DNA of 44,443 nucleotides, from the NCBI GenBank assembly GCA_946414825.1, contig CAMKQB010000008.1, forward strand, positions 1 to 44,443, given 5' to 3'. Source of the DNA: an uncultured Lachnospiraceae bacterium. GTDB lineage: Bacteria > Bacillota > Clostridia > Lachnospirales > Lachnospiraceae. The notes under the pieces are model-generated. The model was not told the DNA's origin. It saw only the letters and a list, made by a program, of their open reading frames with translations, and searched no databases. The translations under genes and the position numbers were made by a program. Each line of letters starts with the position of its first letter. Positions within the stretch are counted from its first letter, which is position 1. This document shows, in pieces, positions 7,342 through 16,240 of the stretch.

Positions 7342-8208
7342 CTATTTAACCTCATTATCCATATCGACTGCAACCGTATATATGTCCCTCTTACTGACAC
7401 CTCTATCCTGTGCAACCTTTTTGACTGCATCCTTCTTGGAAATGCCCTCATCCATATATTTTCTGATATGTTCCTCGACAGAAAGACTTTCCCAGACAGC
7501 TCTCTTCTCAGATTCTATTGCCTCATCGCTTAGTCCTTCAATAACTAGTACATACTCTCCTCGAGGTTCCGCCTCAGTATTCCTATAAAGATCAAGCTGG
7601 GCTCCGATAGTTGTCTTTATAAAGCTTTCATGCTTCTTAGTAAGCTCCTTACAAACAGTAATTCCTCTATCCAGCCCCAGAGTTTCACCTAAAACCTCAA
7701 GAGTTTTCACCAGCCTATGAGGCGCCTCATAGAGGACGATGGTTCTTCTCTCCCTCTTTAGTTCCTCCAGAACAGCAGAGCATTCCTTTTTATCCTGTGG
7801 AAGAAATGCCTCAAATGCAAATCTTCTAGTCTTCTGACCAGAGGCCACCAGCGCATTTACCGCAGCAACTGCACCCGGCACAGGAACAACTGTTATTCCT
7901 CTCTCGTAGCACATTTCCACGAGCACCTCGCCAGGATCAGAGATTCCCGGAGTCCCGGCATCTGTTATCAGCGCAATATCCAAGCCTTCCTCCAGCTTTC
8001 CAACCAGTTCCTCACCCTTATCATATCTATTAAATTCATGGTAGCTGGTCATATGTGTCTTAATATCAAAATGATTCAGAAGTTTGATACTATTTCTGGT
8101 GTCCTCGGCCGCTATAAGATCAACCTCCTTCAGCAAACGTACAGCACGAAAGGTCATATCTTCAAGATTTCCAATTGGCGTAGCAACCAAATATAATGTT
8201 CCAGCCAT
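7342..8208 (-). CDS. rsmI: 16S rRNA (cytidine1402-2'-O)-methyltransferase
   Basis: SAM-dependent tetrapyrrole-methylase-fold enzyme that methylates C1402 of 16S rRNA. Motifs are LYLVATPIGNLEDMT at the N-terminus, EDTRNS near residue 36, TDAGTPGISDPG near residue 82 and PVPGAVAAVNALVASG near residue 108. The length of 288 aa is normal. It ends the cluster tmk-holB-ricT-trmN6-rsmI, whose order resembles the B. subtilis region tmk...holB-yaaT-...-yabB-...-yabC. Confidence 0.95.
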   Translation of the reverse strand: MAGTLYLVATPIGNLEDMTFRAVRLLKEVDLIAAEDTRNSIKLLNHFDIKTHMTSYHEFNRYDKGEELVGKLEEGLDIALITDAGTPGISDPGEVLVEMCYERGITVVPVPGAVAAVNALVASGQKTRRFAFEAFLPQDKKECSAVLEELKRERRTIVLYEAPHRLVKTLEVLGETLGLDRGITVCKELTKKHESFIKTTIGAQLDLYRNTEAEPRGEYVLVIEGLSDEAIESEKRAVWESLSVEEHIRKYMDEGISKKDAVKKVAQDRGVSKRDIYTVAVDMDNEVK

Positions 8209-8249
8209 ATTTTTACCCTTCTTTTCCTACTACCAAATTATCCTATAAA

Positions 8250-9005
8250 CTATTTACTATCTGATTCCTTGCCGTAGTACCTAAGCAGCTCCTCAGTATA
8301 ATTTCCGTCTTCATCATAAACATTAAGTGTTGGAAGCATTCTGCATTCGCGCCCCGCTTCCTTAACAGCCTCTATCAGAACCAGATTCGGTTCCTTATTT
8401 GCACGCGGCTGCACCAGCTGCATGCGCTTCGGTTCCAAACGATATTTAACCATTAGCTCCATTATTTCAGGAAGTCTTGTAGGTCTATGAACCATTGTAA
8501 ATGTTCCACTGGTCTTCAACAGATAAGAAGCCGCCTGAACTACATCCTCGAGCGTTGCACACACTTCGTGTCTCGCAATCACAACGGTATCCTTCATATT
8601 CTTGAGCCCCGAGCTCTCCTTCATATAAGGAGGATTCGACGTAACTGCGCCAAACTGCCCTGGCTTAAAGAGTTCCTTTATATTCTTAAGGTCTCCCTCG
8701 ACTATATGACATTGGTCTTCTACTGAGTTAAGCTTTACGCTCCTCTCAGCCATATCTACCATTTCAGGCTGAATTTCCAGTCCTGTCCAGCTCTTCCCCT
8801 TAGATTTAGCAGCAAGGAGAAGTGGAATGATTCCGGTTCCGGTTCCAAGATCCAGCACATCTGCCTTTGAACTGATATTTGCAAAGTTTGCAAGTAGCAC
8901 CGCATCCATTCCAAAACAGAAACAAAATGGGTTCTGTATAATACGGAACCCATTTATTTCCAAATCATCTATTCTCTCATTTTCCTTTAGTAGAACATCA
9001 GTCAT
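8250..9005 (-). CDS. trmN6: tRNA1(Val) (adenine37-N6)-methyltransferase family protein
   Basis: Rossmann-fold N6-adenine methyltransferase of 251 aa. The SAM loop is VLDLGTGTGIIPLLLA near residue 50 and the catalytic NPPY motif is in VTSNPPYMKE near residue 122. The N-terminus contains the family segment QNPFCFCFGMDAVLLANF. The start overlaps the ricT stop by 8 nt, indicating translational coupling. The exact target tRNA position is inferred from the YfiC/TrmN6 family (YabB in B. subtilis) and is not visible in the sequence. Confidence 0.88.
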   Translation of the reverse strand: MTDVLLKENERIDDLEINGFRIIQNPFCFCFGMDAVLLANFANISSKADVLDLGTGTGIIPLLLAAKSKGKSWTGLEIQPEMVDMAERSVKLNSVEDQCHIVEGDLKNIKELFKPGQFGAVTSNPPYMKESSGLKNMKDTVVIARHEVCATLEDVVQAASYLLKTSGTFTMVHRPTRLPEIMELMVKYRLEPKRMQLVQPRANKEPNLVLIEAVKEAGRECRMLPTLNVYDEDGNYTEELLRYYGKESDSK

Positions 9006-9915
9006 CGTTCAGCTTGGATCTGCCTTCCTCTTTTTCTAATGCCTCAAGAGCCTCCAGCTCCTTGTCCTCTTTATCTGAGTGAGATGGTTTTTTCTTCTTA
9101 CGAGGCTTAAACCTAAGATCCTCCACCTTATGCTCTTCAGCAGTCTTGTTGCCTTCCTCGTCTGTAACAATGATACGAACCGTCTGTCTCATTACATTTA
9201 CAGAATCAACCTTACCAACAACACCTTCAGCGGTTGTAGCATTATCGCCAACACCCGGCATCTTAGAATTAAGATATTCATAAGCCTCCTGCTCATGCTT
9301 CAGACAACACATAAGCCTTCCGCATACGCCAGAGATTTTAGTCGGATTAAGCGACAGGTTCTGCTCCTTCGCCATTTTGATGGAAACAGGAATGAACTCA
9401 GACAAATAGCTGTTACAACACAGCTCACGGCCACACATTCCTATACCACCTGATATTTTCGCTTCATCTCTTACACCTATCTGACGAAGCTCTATTCTGG
9501 TCTTGAAAACAGACGCCAGATCTCTGACAAGTTCACGGAAGTCTACTCTTCCATCTGCTGTGAAGTAGAAGAGCACTTTGCTACCATCAAATGTATATTC
9601 AGCGGAAATGAGTTTCATTTCCAGCTTGTGCTCTTTTATCTTCTTCAGACAGGTTTGATAAGCTTCCTTGGACTTACGCTCATTATCTGCATATTTTGCT
9701 CTGTCCTCATCATTTGCCAGTCTGATAATTGGCTTCAGTCCTGTTATTCTCTTAGGATCATCTATCTTACGTCTTCCCAGAACACACTTTCCGTATTCAA
9801 CTCCACGAGCCGTTTCAACAATTACATCTGTTCCGACATTTACCAGATAATCCAGTGGATCGAAAAAGTATATCTTGCCATTAGATCTAAATCTAACGCC
9901 TATTACTTCCTTCAT
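8998..9915 (-). CDS. ricT: PSP1-domain protein RicT (YaaT)
   Basis: A 305-aa protein starting MKEVIGVRFRSNGKIYFF. The PSP1 C-terminal domain covers about residues 60-145. Two Cys-rich motifs, GMCGRELCC and GVCGRLMCC, match the Fe-S-binding cysteines known in the RicA/RicF/RicT complex. In B. subtilis that complex supports RNase Y dependent mRNA maturation and development. The tail (from about 265) is Lys/Glu-rich and probably disordered. RicA and RicF are not in the window. AAAGGAG lies 11 nt before the ATG. Confidence 0.92.
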   Translation of the reverse strand: MKEVIGVRFRSNGKIYFFDPLDYLVNVGTDVIVETARGVEYGKCVLGRRKIDDPKRITGLKPIIRLANDEDRAKYADNERKSKEAYQTCLKKIKEHKLEMKLISAEYTFDGSKVLFYFTADGRVDFRELVRDLASVFKTRIELRQIGVRDEAKISGGIGMCGRELCCNSYLSEFIPVSIKMAKEQNLSLNPTKISGVCGRLMCCLKHEQEAYEYLNSKMPGVGDNATTAEGVVGKVDSVNVMRQTVRIIVTDEEGNKTAEEHKVEDLRFKPRKKKKPSHSDKEDKELEALEALEKEEGRSKLNDD

Positions 9916-9948
9916 AAACTACAGTTACTCCTTTATTAGTCTTGAGAC

Positions 9949-10938
9949 TTAATCATACTCCTTAAGTGTAATGATGAGAAGTCTCATTATATCTTCCATC
10001 TTGGCCTTGGCATTTATTCTTTCCTTGGCCGCTGCAATAGCCCGTTCCTTATCGTCCAGTTCATTGAACGATAGATACTTGGCCTGGTCTCTGATCACGC
10101 TATACTGATCCTTGAACATTATCTTGTCAGGATTTCCTGTAACCTTGAGAACCAGAATATCTCTATACCACATCATCATAAGATCCAGGTAATCATTGAT
10201 ATGCATCTGATAATTGGCGCATTTCTGAATAGCGTCGGAAATGTCATCCATGGTCATATCATAGATATTTGCCTCGAGGTCAATCACGGAATTAATGAGG
10301 CCTTCATATTCTTCATTAGTTGCAAGACGTATAGCCTTACCCAGATTGCCCTGCGCATATTCTATGGCAAATGCCGCTTTGCTCTCTTCTACACCCAGCT
10401 TGTCAACCAGATACTCATGAATATCCTTTTCCTTAACAGGCTTTGTGCTGAGAGTTATACATCTGGATCTGATAGTTGGAAGAAGCTTCTCCGGCTGTGT
10501 GGTAATTATGATAATGATTCCATAGGCAGGTGGCTCCTCGATGGTTTTAAGAAGAGCATTCTCCGCCATCTCATTCATCTTTTCGCCGTCCTTTATGATA
10601 TAAACCTTATACTTACTGCTATAAGGCTTAATATCCATAGTGGAAACAACCTGCTCACGAATAGTATCTACAGTGAGGATAGCATTTTCACCCTTCTCAA
10701 CCACAATGATATCAGGATGATTTCCGCTCTCTGCCTGCTTGCAGGATTTACACTCTCCGCAAGCGTCAGATCCTTCAGACTCGCACTGAAGAGCCTTTGC
10801 AAATGCATTTGCCAGGCTGAATCTTCCGCTGCCCTCTTCTCCAGCTATTATGTATGCATGACTGACATGATCTGTTTCTATATTACTTAGAAAGCGACTG
10901 ATTATTTCTTCATGTCCTATTATATTTTTAAAATCCAT
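9949..10938 (-). CDS. holB: DNA polymerase III subunit delta'
   Basis: Clamp-loader subunit of 329 aa. The N-terminus GHEEIISRFLSNIETDHVSHAYIIAGEEGSGRFSLA is the usual delta' start. The P-loop lysine is replaced by Arg (GSGR), as expected for a subunit that need not hydrolyse ATP. A zinc module with spaced cysteines (CESEGSDACGECKSC) is near residues 50-65, and the SRC motif is in IRSRCITL. It has an internal position between tmk and ricT, with GAGGTGA before the ATG. Confidence 0.93.
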   Translation of the reverse strand: MDFKNIIGHEEIISRFLSNIETDHVSHAYIIAGEEGSGRFSLANAFAKALQCESEGSDACGECKSCKQAESGNHPDIIVVEKGENAILTVDTIREQVVSTMDIKPYSSKYKVYIIKDGEKMNEMAENALLKTIEEPPAYGIIIIITTQPEKLLPTIRSRCITLSTKPVKEKDIHEYLVDKLGVEESKAAFAIEYAQGNLGKAIRLATNEEYEGLINSVIDLEANIYDMTMDDISDAIQKCANYQMHINDYLDLMMMWYRDILVLKVTGNPDKIMFKDQYSVIRDQAKYLSFNELDDKERAIAAAKERINAKAKMEDIMRLLIITLKEYD

Positions 10939-10954
10939 AGCAAGTCACCTCGCT

Positions 10955-11584
10955 TTACTTAGAACTAAGCAGTCCTTCTACGCTGCCCTTTATAATACCA
11001 TATATTTCTTCTATTGGTAAAGTAGCATCTATTCTTTTTATTCTCTCCGGAAATCTCTCTGCCATCTCGCGATAGCCTGCCGCAACCTTCTTATGGAATT
11101 CCAGACTCTCGAGCTCCATGCGGTCAAGCTCCTTCTGGTCCTTCTTCCTGCTGATTCCCACCTCTGCAGGAAGGTCCAGCATGATTGTAAGCTGTGGCAT
11201 GTATTCACCAATTGCAACCTTATTGATTTCGTATACAGTCTCTACCCCAAGCCCCCTGGCCATACCTTGGTATACAAGAGAGGAATCAACGAATCTGTCA
11301 CTTATGACTGCCTTGCCGCTCTCGATGGCAGGTCCTATAACCTCAGCTATCAGCTGAGCTCTTGCACTGGCATAGAGCATCATTTCGGTGACTGGGGACA
11401 TTTCCGTATATTCACTATTAAGTATAATTTCTCTTATTGCTTCACTGATTCTGTTTCCGCCCGGCTCTCTCGTTATAAGAACATCGTAGCCTGCGCTCTC
11501 CAGATATTCCTTCAGAAGATCTATCTGTGTAGACTTACCGGATCCGTCAGGACCCTCCATTGTAATAAATATTCCTCTATCCAA
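10955..11584 (-). CDS. tmk: Thymidylate kinase
   Basis: Phosphorylates dTMP to dTDP. The P-loop is EGPDGSGKST (about residues 9-18), the DRF motif is in SDRFVDSSLVYQG, and TREPGG (the dTMP-binding loop) is near residue 38. The length of 209 aa is normal. The first codon at 11584 is TTG: AGGAG (complement of 11593-11597) lies 8 nt before it, and the next ATG falls directly at the P-loop, too late for the N-terminal strand. It is separated by 16 bp from holB. Confidence 0.94.
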   Translation of the reverse strand: MDRGIFITMEGPDGSGKSTQIDLLKEYLESAGYDVLITREPGGNRISEAIREIILNSEYTEMSPVTEMMLYASARAQLIAEVIGPAIESGKAVISDRFVDSSLVYQGMARGLGVETVYEINKVAIGEYMPQLTIMLDLPAEVGISRKKDQKELDRMELESLEFHKKVAAGYREMAERFPERIKRIDATLPIEEIYGIIKGSVEGLLSSK

Positions 11585-11611
11585 TTCACATTCTCCTAAT
11601 ATATAAAGTCC

Positions 11612-12856
11612 TTAATTGGGTTCATCCAGCTCACCATTCATAAAGCTGATTATTCTGTCCGCTATGGTCTGATCCTCTTCTCCGATAGGATAAGGCTGCC
11701 AGTTATTCTGACTTCCTGTATACACATAGCAAGGAATCATTTTTTCCTGCTTATCCACCAGAGTTACCTCATCGCCACTTTTATGCAGCTTCAGATCGTA
11801 CTGATATATAATAGTACGATTAGATCTAGGCGCGGTATTACCACCAAAGCAGAAATTACCCAAGGAATAAACTATATCTACACCATTATAATTTTCTCTT
11901 TTCTGAAGTACATGTGGATGCGCCCCCAGTATTAGGTCCGCTCCATTATCTACCAGCATATGACAGGCCTGAATCTTCCAGTCCTCCGGCTGATATACAT
12001 TTTCCATTCCGCCGTGGAAAAAGATTATCTGGAAATCACTATTCTCCTTGGCGATTTCAAGATATGGAAGTATTCCCTCTGCCTCCTCATAGTAGTAGAA
12101 AGAAACACATACAACTCCTATCTTGTAGCCATCCTCTTCGTAATAGATAACCTTGTCTCTGAAGCCCCAGTCAACTCCAGCATCATCGAGTGCCTTCTTC
12201 GTATCCTCAAAGCATTCAGGTCCATAATCATTTGTGTGATTATTATTAACGGTAACTGCCTCTATATTGTTATCTGAAAATACTCTCGCAAACCATGCAG
12301 GGGATCTGAACCAGAAGTTCCTTCCCTCTCCTTTATCTCTAGGCCCAACTGTGCTGTCTGAGAAAACATTTTCGCAGTTTGCCACCGTCAGGTCATCTTC
12401 TTCAAAATAGCTTCTAACACCATCAAAGAAATATGTGGTCTCGGCATTTGACTCATACCAAAGGAGCGTTCCATAGGAGCTATCCTCAAGGTTTGTCGCC
12501 ATACAGCAGTCGCCCACAAAGGACATATTGATATCGAAGTCCTTCTCCTCAGCATCTGTAGCGCTGGCATCCAGGATAGTAGCTGTATCTACTACAGTCT
12601 CCGTCGTCACTTGACCTTTCTCCTTATCTTGCGCCTTTTTTTCAGGTCTCTCTATTCCAAGACTATCCATTATATTTCCCAGCACTCCAGTTAAGTAAAG
12701 CACTAGAAATGTAATCGCCAGCACTATTAAGATAATAAAGATAGCTAGTAAAGCCCTAAGCCTTTTCGCCTTCTTATATCTCTTCTTATATTCCTCCGAA
12801 TTTTTCGAAGCCTGACTTAGCTGTTCCAATATTTTCTCGTTGTAATCTTCGCTCAT
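11612..12856 (-). CDS. CapA-family membrane-anchored protein
   Basis: A 414-aa protein with a cytoplasmic charged N-terminus, one membrane segment (about residues 33-58), a Thr/Ala/Asp-rich linker and an extracellular PGA_cap (CapA-like) metallophosphatase-fold domain from about residue 105. Family motifs seen are SFVGDCCMATN, NNHTNDYG and ILGAHPHVLQ, followed by VYSLGNFCFGG. CapA of Bacillus takes part in poly-gamma-glutamate export, but most clostridial members stand alone as here, with no capB or capC nearby, so the substrate is unknown. It lies 27 bp upstream of tmk. Confidence 0.8.
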   Translation of the reverse strand: MSEDYNEKILEQLSQASKNSEEYKKRYKKAKRLRALLAIFIILIVLAITFLVLYLTGVLGNIMDSLGIERPEKKAQDKEKGQVTTETVVDTATILDASATDAEEKDFDINMSFVGDCCMATNLEDSSYGTLLWYESNAETTYFFDGVRSYFEEDDLTVANCENVFSDSTVGPRDKGEGRNFWFRSPAWFARVFSDNNIEAVTVNNNHTNDYGPECFEDTKKALDDAGVDWGFRDKVIYYEEDGYKIGVVCVSFYYYEEAEGILPYLEIAKENSDFQIIFFHGGMENVYQPEDWKIQACHMLVDNGADLILGAHPHVLQKRENYNGVDIVYSLGNFCFGGNTAPRSNRTIIYQYDLKLHKSGDEVTLVDKQEKMIPCYVYTGSQNNWQPYPIGEEDQTIADRIISFMNGELDEPN

Positions 12857-12900
12857 TCCCCCTATTTTCCTTCCACCTATTTTTGCTTCTATTTAAACTG

Positions 12901-13875
12901 TTAAACCGCTTTTGTTATAAAGACCTGATTTGCTTTTTTCTCGTCAACTATCTTCCTGTAAGAAGTTTCTGCCGCCTCAAGAGAATCATATATTCCGAAG
13001 ACTGTCGGACCACTTCCACTCATCATAGAATTAATCGCTCCGCCCTCCATCATTAAGTTCTCAAGTGCTTTTATTTCCGGATGATTCTCCGAAGTTACAT
13101 ATTCCAGTACATTCAGGAAGCGATCTGCAACGCCCTTTAGATTTCCTGAATATATTGCATCTACCTGACCATCTACATCTGGCGACTTAACTTTTCTCCT
13201 AGCACTTCCTTCTTCCATTTCCTCAAGCTCACTGATAAGCCTATCATATCCACCATAGGCTTCTCCTGTAGAAACTGAGATAGGAGGCTTCGCAACGAGG
13301 AAATAACAGTCTGGAAGGGGTGGCAGCTGTGTCAGCACTTCACCAATTCCTTCTGATAGAGCAGTTCCTCCCATGATGCAATATGGAATATCCGCCCCCA
13401 AGGTAACGCCCATGTCCATCAGATCCTGGTCCAGAAGTCCTAACTCAAAGAGCTCATTCATTCCTCTGAAGGTAGCCGCCGCATCACTACTACCCCCCGC
13501 CATTCCGGCAGCAATAGGAATATTTTTTGTAAGAGTTATCCTTACCCCAGCATCAGGATTTCTCTTCCATACATATTGCTCCAGCATGAGCTTTGCAACC
13601 TTATATATCAGATTATCCTCATCTAGTGGAACTCTTCCAAGATTCTTGTCCCCTGAGTCCTTTGCATTTGATCCTGTCTCCGAAACTTGACCAGTTTCTC
13701 CGTTTAATAGAACCTCTATCACCGGAGTCTCTAGTCGTTCAAAATCGAGTTCATCTGCAATATCCAGAGACTGCATAACCATCCTTACTAAATGATATCC
13801 ATCCTCTCTTCTTCCAACAATATCCAGGCTTAGATTTACCTTCGCATAAGCCTTTTTAGAAATACTCTTCTCCAT
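12901..13875 (-). CDS. ispE: 4-diphosphocytidyl-2-C-methyl-D-erythritol kinase
   Basis: GHMP kinase of the MEP isoprenoid pathway. The N-terminus KAYAKVNLSLDIVGRREDGYH, the ATP loop IAAGMAGGSSDAAATF and the C-terminal MSGSGPTVFGI are diagnostic. At 324 aa it is somewhat longer than usual. The extra length sits around residues 58-82 (a Gly/Ser/Asp/Asn-rich insertion) and about 210-230. The insertion is in frame and both flanks align with family motifs, so I do not read it as damage. It is followed 44 bp later by the CapA gene. Confidence 0.94.
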   Translation of the reverse strand: MEKSISKKAYAKVNLSLDIVGRREDGYHLVRMVMQSLDIADELDFERLETPVIEVLLNGETGQVSETGSNAKDSGDKNLGRVPLDEDNLIYKVAKLMLEQYVWKRNPDAGVRITLTKNIPIAAGMAGGSSDAAATFRGMNELFELGLLDQDLMDMGVTLGADIPYCIMGGTALSEGIGEVLTQLPPLPDCYFLVAKPPISVSTGEAYGGYDRLISELEEMEEGSARRKVKSPDVDGQVDAIYSGNLKGVADRFLNVLEYVTSENHPEIKALENLMMEGGAINSMMSGSGPTVFGIYDSLEAAETSYRKIVDEKKANQVFITKAV

Positions 13876-13935
13876 CTATAAACCTCAAACTATTATCATA
13901 TAGTTATTTCAAATATTCCAGCCAATTCAAATATT

Positions 13936-14565
13936 CTAGTAACCAAGACTGTCGTTCACTAGAATAACATGAATTCGTCCCGGATGTCTGGAAAATCTGG
14001 TAATCAGAATCTGGCAGCATATAGTATCAGGAGACTTGCAGTTCATGCATGAGCCTGTTTTATTACAAGGTGTGTTGATATCAAATCTCTGAGCATTCAC
14101 CGGCGCAGCTACATTTCTAGCTCTTTTCATTGCACCATCTACATCATCACATATCTTATTCATACCAACTATGAAGATTACCTTCTTTGGTCCCTGAGCT
14201 ATAGCCGATACACGGTTTGCGTTTCCATCGATATTGACGATCACACCATCCTCCGTCATAGCATTTGCACTTGCAAGAAATACATCCGCATCATAGGCCA
14301 TAAGCATTGCAGCTCTCTTATCCTCATAATTATCTCTATCAATGAAGTTATAATCCTCTGTCTTAAGTGCATCAACCAGACCAATCTCGCGAGCACTCAT
14401 ACATCCACCCATAGTTACTGACGCTCCCTTGGGGATAAGCTCCAGCGCCTTCGCAAGAGCTTCCTCACTACTTGCCGCGTAGTAACCACTCATGTTTCTG
14501 GACTCAAGACCTTTGATAACCTTCTCTGCCAGTTTCTCGTTTCTTGTGAAAATATTCTTATCCAT
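13936..14565 (-). CDS. LUD-domain protein (lactate-utilisation family)
   Basis: A 209-aa LUD (DUF162) domain protein. The helical start ends in VIKGLESRNMSGYYA, followed by GASVTMGGCMSAREIGL and the core strand GVIVNIDGNANRVSA. In operons such as lutABC, LUD proteins assist lactate oxidation, but this stand-alone form with a C-terminal Cys cluster (CNKTGSCMNCKSPDTICC) is common in Clostridia and has no assigned reaction. The cysteines could bind a metal or Fe-S cluster; that is an inference. It lies just downstream of larB, which suggests a link to lactate or to a nickel cofactor. Confidence 0.8.
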   Translation of the reverse strand: MDKNIFTRNEKLAEKVIKGLESRNMSGYYAASSEEALAKALELIPKGASVTMGGCMSAREIGLVDALKTEDYNFIDRDNYEDKRAAMLMAYDADVFLASANAMTEDGVIVNIDGNANRVSAIAQGPKKVIFIVGMNKICDDVDGAMKRARNVAAPVNAQRFDINTPCNKTGSCMNCKSPDTICCQILITRFSRHPGRIHVILVNDSLGY

Positions 14566-14605
14566 TTTTATTCCTCTTTTTGTTCCTTACGTTTCTTTAA
14601 TGACA

Positions 14606-15289
14606 TTATTTATTTGCCAACCGATATATCTGAGTGGCAACGTAGCCCGCTCCATAACCGTTGTCAATATTAACTACTGTGATTCCATTTGCGCAGGAGT
14701 TGATCATCGTGAGAAGCGCGGACAAACCGCCGAAGCTCGCACCATAGCCTACGGAAGTAGGAACTGCTATTACAGGATTCGAGACAAGTCCGCCTACGAC
14801 ACTTGCAAGTGCACCTTCCATTCCGGCAACTGCCACAACACAGTCAGCTCCACTTAGCACATCCTTTTGTGACAGCACTCTGTGTATGCCGCTGACCCCA
14901 ACATCATACACCCTTTCGACTCTGGCTCCAAAATATTCCGCCGTCTGAGCCGCTTCCTCAGCAACCGGAATATCTGCCGTTCCGCCGGAGCATACTGCTA
15001 TATATCCATTGGTGTTGCCCGCTAATTCTGCCCTTTTAGGCGTTCCAGCCTTTAGTATCCTCGACACTTCATCGTACTCCACCTCTGGAAGAGCTTCCTT
15101 TACCTTTTCAAACTGGTCAAGGCTTGCTCTGGTACCGAATACGCACCCATCCTTTTCATAGAGCTTCTTATATATTTCTACTAGATACTTATCTGGCTTT
15201 CCCTCGCAGAATACCACCTCTGGAAAACCAGTTCTTTCCTCTCTATTTGTATCCAGCTTGGCAAAATGCATTTCTTCAAATTTATCCAT
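14606..15289 (-). CDS. larB: Nickel-pincer cofactor biosynthesis protein LarB
   Basis: A 227-aa protein with an AIR-carboxylase (PurE-like) C-terminal domain. The GNTNGYIAVCSGGTADIPVAEEA and VAGMEGALASVVGGL motifs match LarB, which carboxylates and hydrolyses nicotinic acid adenine dinucleotide in the first step of the nickel-pincer cofactor of lactate racemase. It starts 9 nt after larC. The ribosome binding site is weak (AGGT), so it may rely on coupling to larC. Confidence 0.92.
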   Translation of the reverse strand: MDKFEEMHFAKLDTNREERTGFPEVVFCEGKPDKYLVEIYKKLYEKDGCVFGTRASLDQFEKVKEALPEVEYDEVSRILKAGTPKRAELAGNTNGYIAVCSGGTADIPVAEEAAQTAEYFGARVERVYDVGVSGIHRVLSQKDVLSGADCVVAVAGMEGALASVVGGLVSNPVIAVPTSVGYGASFGGLSALLTMINSCANGITVVNIDNGYGAGYVATQIYRLANK

Positions 15290-15298
15290 AAAACTTAC

Positions 15299-16189
15299 CT
15301 AATCTTCTATAAGAATAGCTCTCACTATTCCTGGCACTACATGTTCTCTCTTACCCGCTCCAAGTCCGGTCTTCACAACCTTGAAGCCTTCAGGCAGCTT
15401 ATTATCTGTCTGCACCGCAGCCGCAAAGGCCGCACCAGTTGGAGTTACATATTCCCCTTTTCGATTCTCAATCGCAAGAGGAACTCCTGTCTGCTCTGCT
15501 ATCTTAAGAACCGCAGGTACTGGAACCGGCAGAACGCCGTGCTGACATCTTACAGTTCCTGTTCCATCCACCAGCTTAGTTATTATCGTTCCAGTCACAC
15601 CCTTTGAGGTAACTATATCGTCATAGCAAACTGCCGCAGCAATTATATCTACAATTGAGTCTATCGCACCCACCTCATGGAAATGCACCTCTTCGATACT
15701 TCTTCCATGAACAGCCGACTCCGCCTCTGCAACGATAGTAAAGACCTTTATTGCGAGCTCGCGAGCGCCGTCGCTCATTTCTGCAGCGTTTATGATATCA
15801 ACTACATCTCCTAGACTTCTATGCACGTGGTCATGTCCGTGATGATGGCGGTCGTGATCATGGTCATGGTGATGTCCATGTTCGTGGTCGTGCTCGTGAT
15901 GATGCTCGTGTTCATGATGATGTTCATGACTATGAGTATGCTCATGACCATACAGATATTCCATATCGTGATCATGATTATCCGTGTCCAGAATCACATC
16001 AAAATCCGTTGCCATGATTCCCGACTTCTCCACCTTCCTGATACTGATATCGAAGCCATCAACCTTTGTCTTCAGTCCCTCGAGGACATTTCTAAGCTTT
16101 GCCTCGTCCGCTCCAAGATCCAGAAGCGACGCCACCGTCATATCACCACTTATTCCTGTATTACATTCTATATATAACTTCTTACTCAT
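15299..16189 (-). CDS. larC: LarC N-terminal domain only (nickel insertion protein)
   Basis: The start MSKKLYIECNTGISGDMTVASLLDLGA and the EVHFHEVGAIDSIVDI and TPTGAA motifs identify LarC, the CTP-dependent nickel insertase of the pincer cofactor. A His-rich tract (about residues 72-123) between two halves of the domain is a likely nickel store and is usual for the family. The protein stops at 296 aa, after VPGIVRAILIED. Full-length LarC is around 400 aa and carries a C-terminal domain (LarC2) that is absent here. larB follows immediately, so no shifted frame can supply it. This is a LarC1-like product. Confidence 0.85.
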   Translation of the reverse strand: MSKKLYIECNTGISGDMTVASLLDLGADEAKLRNVLEGLKTKVDGFDISIRKVEKSGIMATDFDVILDTDNHDHDMEYLYGHEHTHSHEHHHEHEHHHEHDHEHGHHHDHDHDRHHHGHDHVHRSLGDVVDIINAAEMSDGARELAIKVFTIVAEAESAVHGRSIEEVHFHEVGAIDSIVDIIAAAVCYDDIVTSKGVTGTIITKLVDGTGTVRCQHGVLPVPVPAVLKIAEQTGVPLAIENRKGEYVTPTGAAFAAAVQTDNKLPEGFKVVKTGLGAGKREHVVPGIVRAILIED

Positions 16190-16240
16190 TAAAACTAACC
16201 CTTTAATACTACTAAATTTGCTTCGGTTTTACCTTATTCC

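Noticed and set aside
15280-15310. Programmed frameshift from larC into larC2
   Set aside because: larB starts 9 nt after the larC stop in a known frame and there is no LarC2-like sequence in any frame.
15821-16177. Met/Val-rich plus-strand frame of 118 codons
   Set aside because: It is the antisense of the His-rich part of LarC (CAT/CAC read as ATG/GTG) and has no ribosome binding site.
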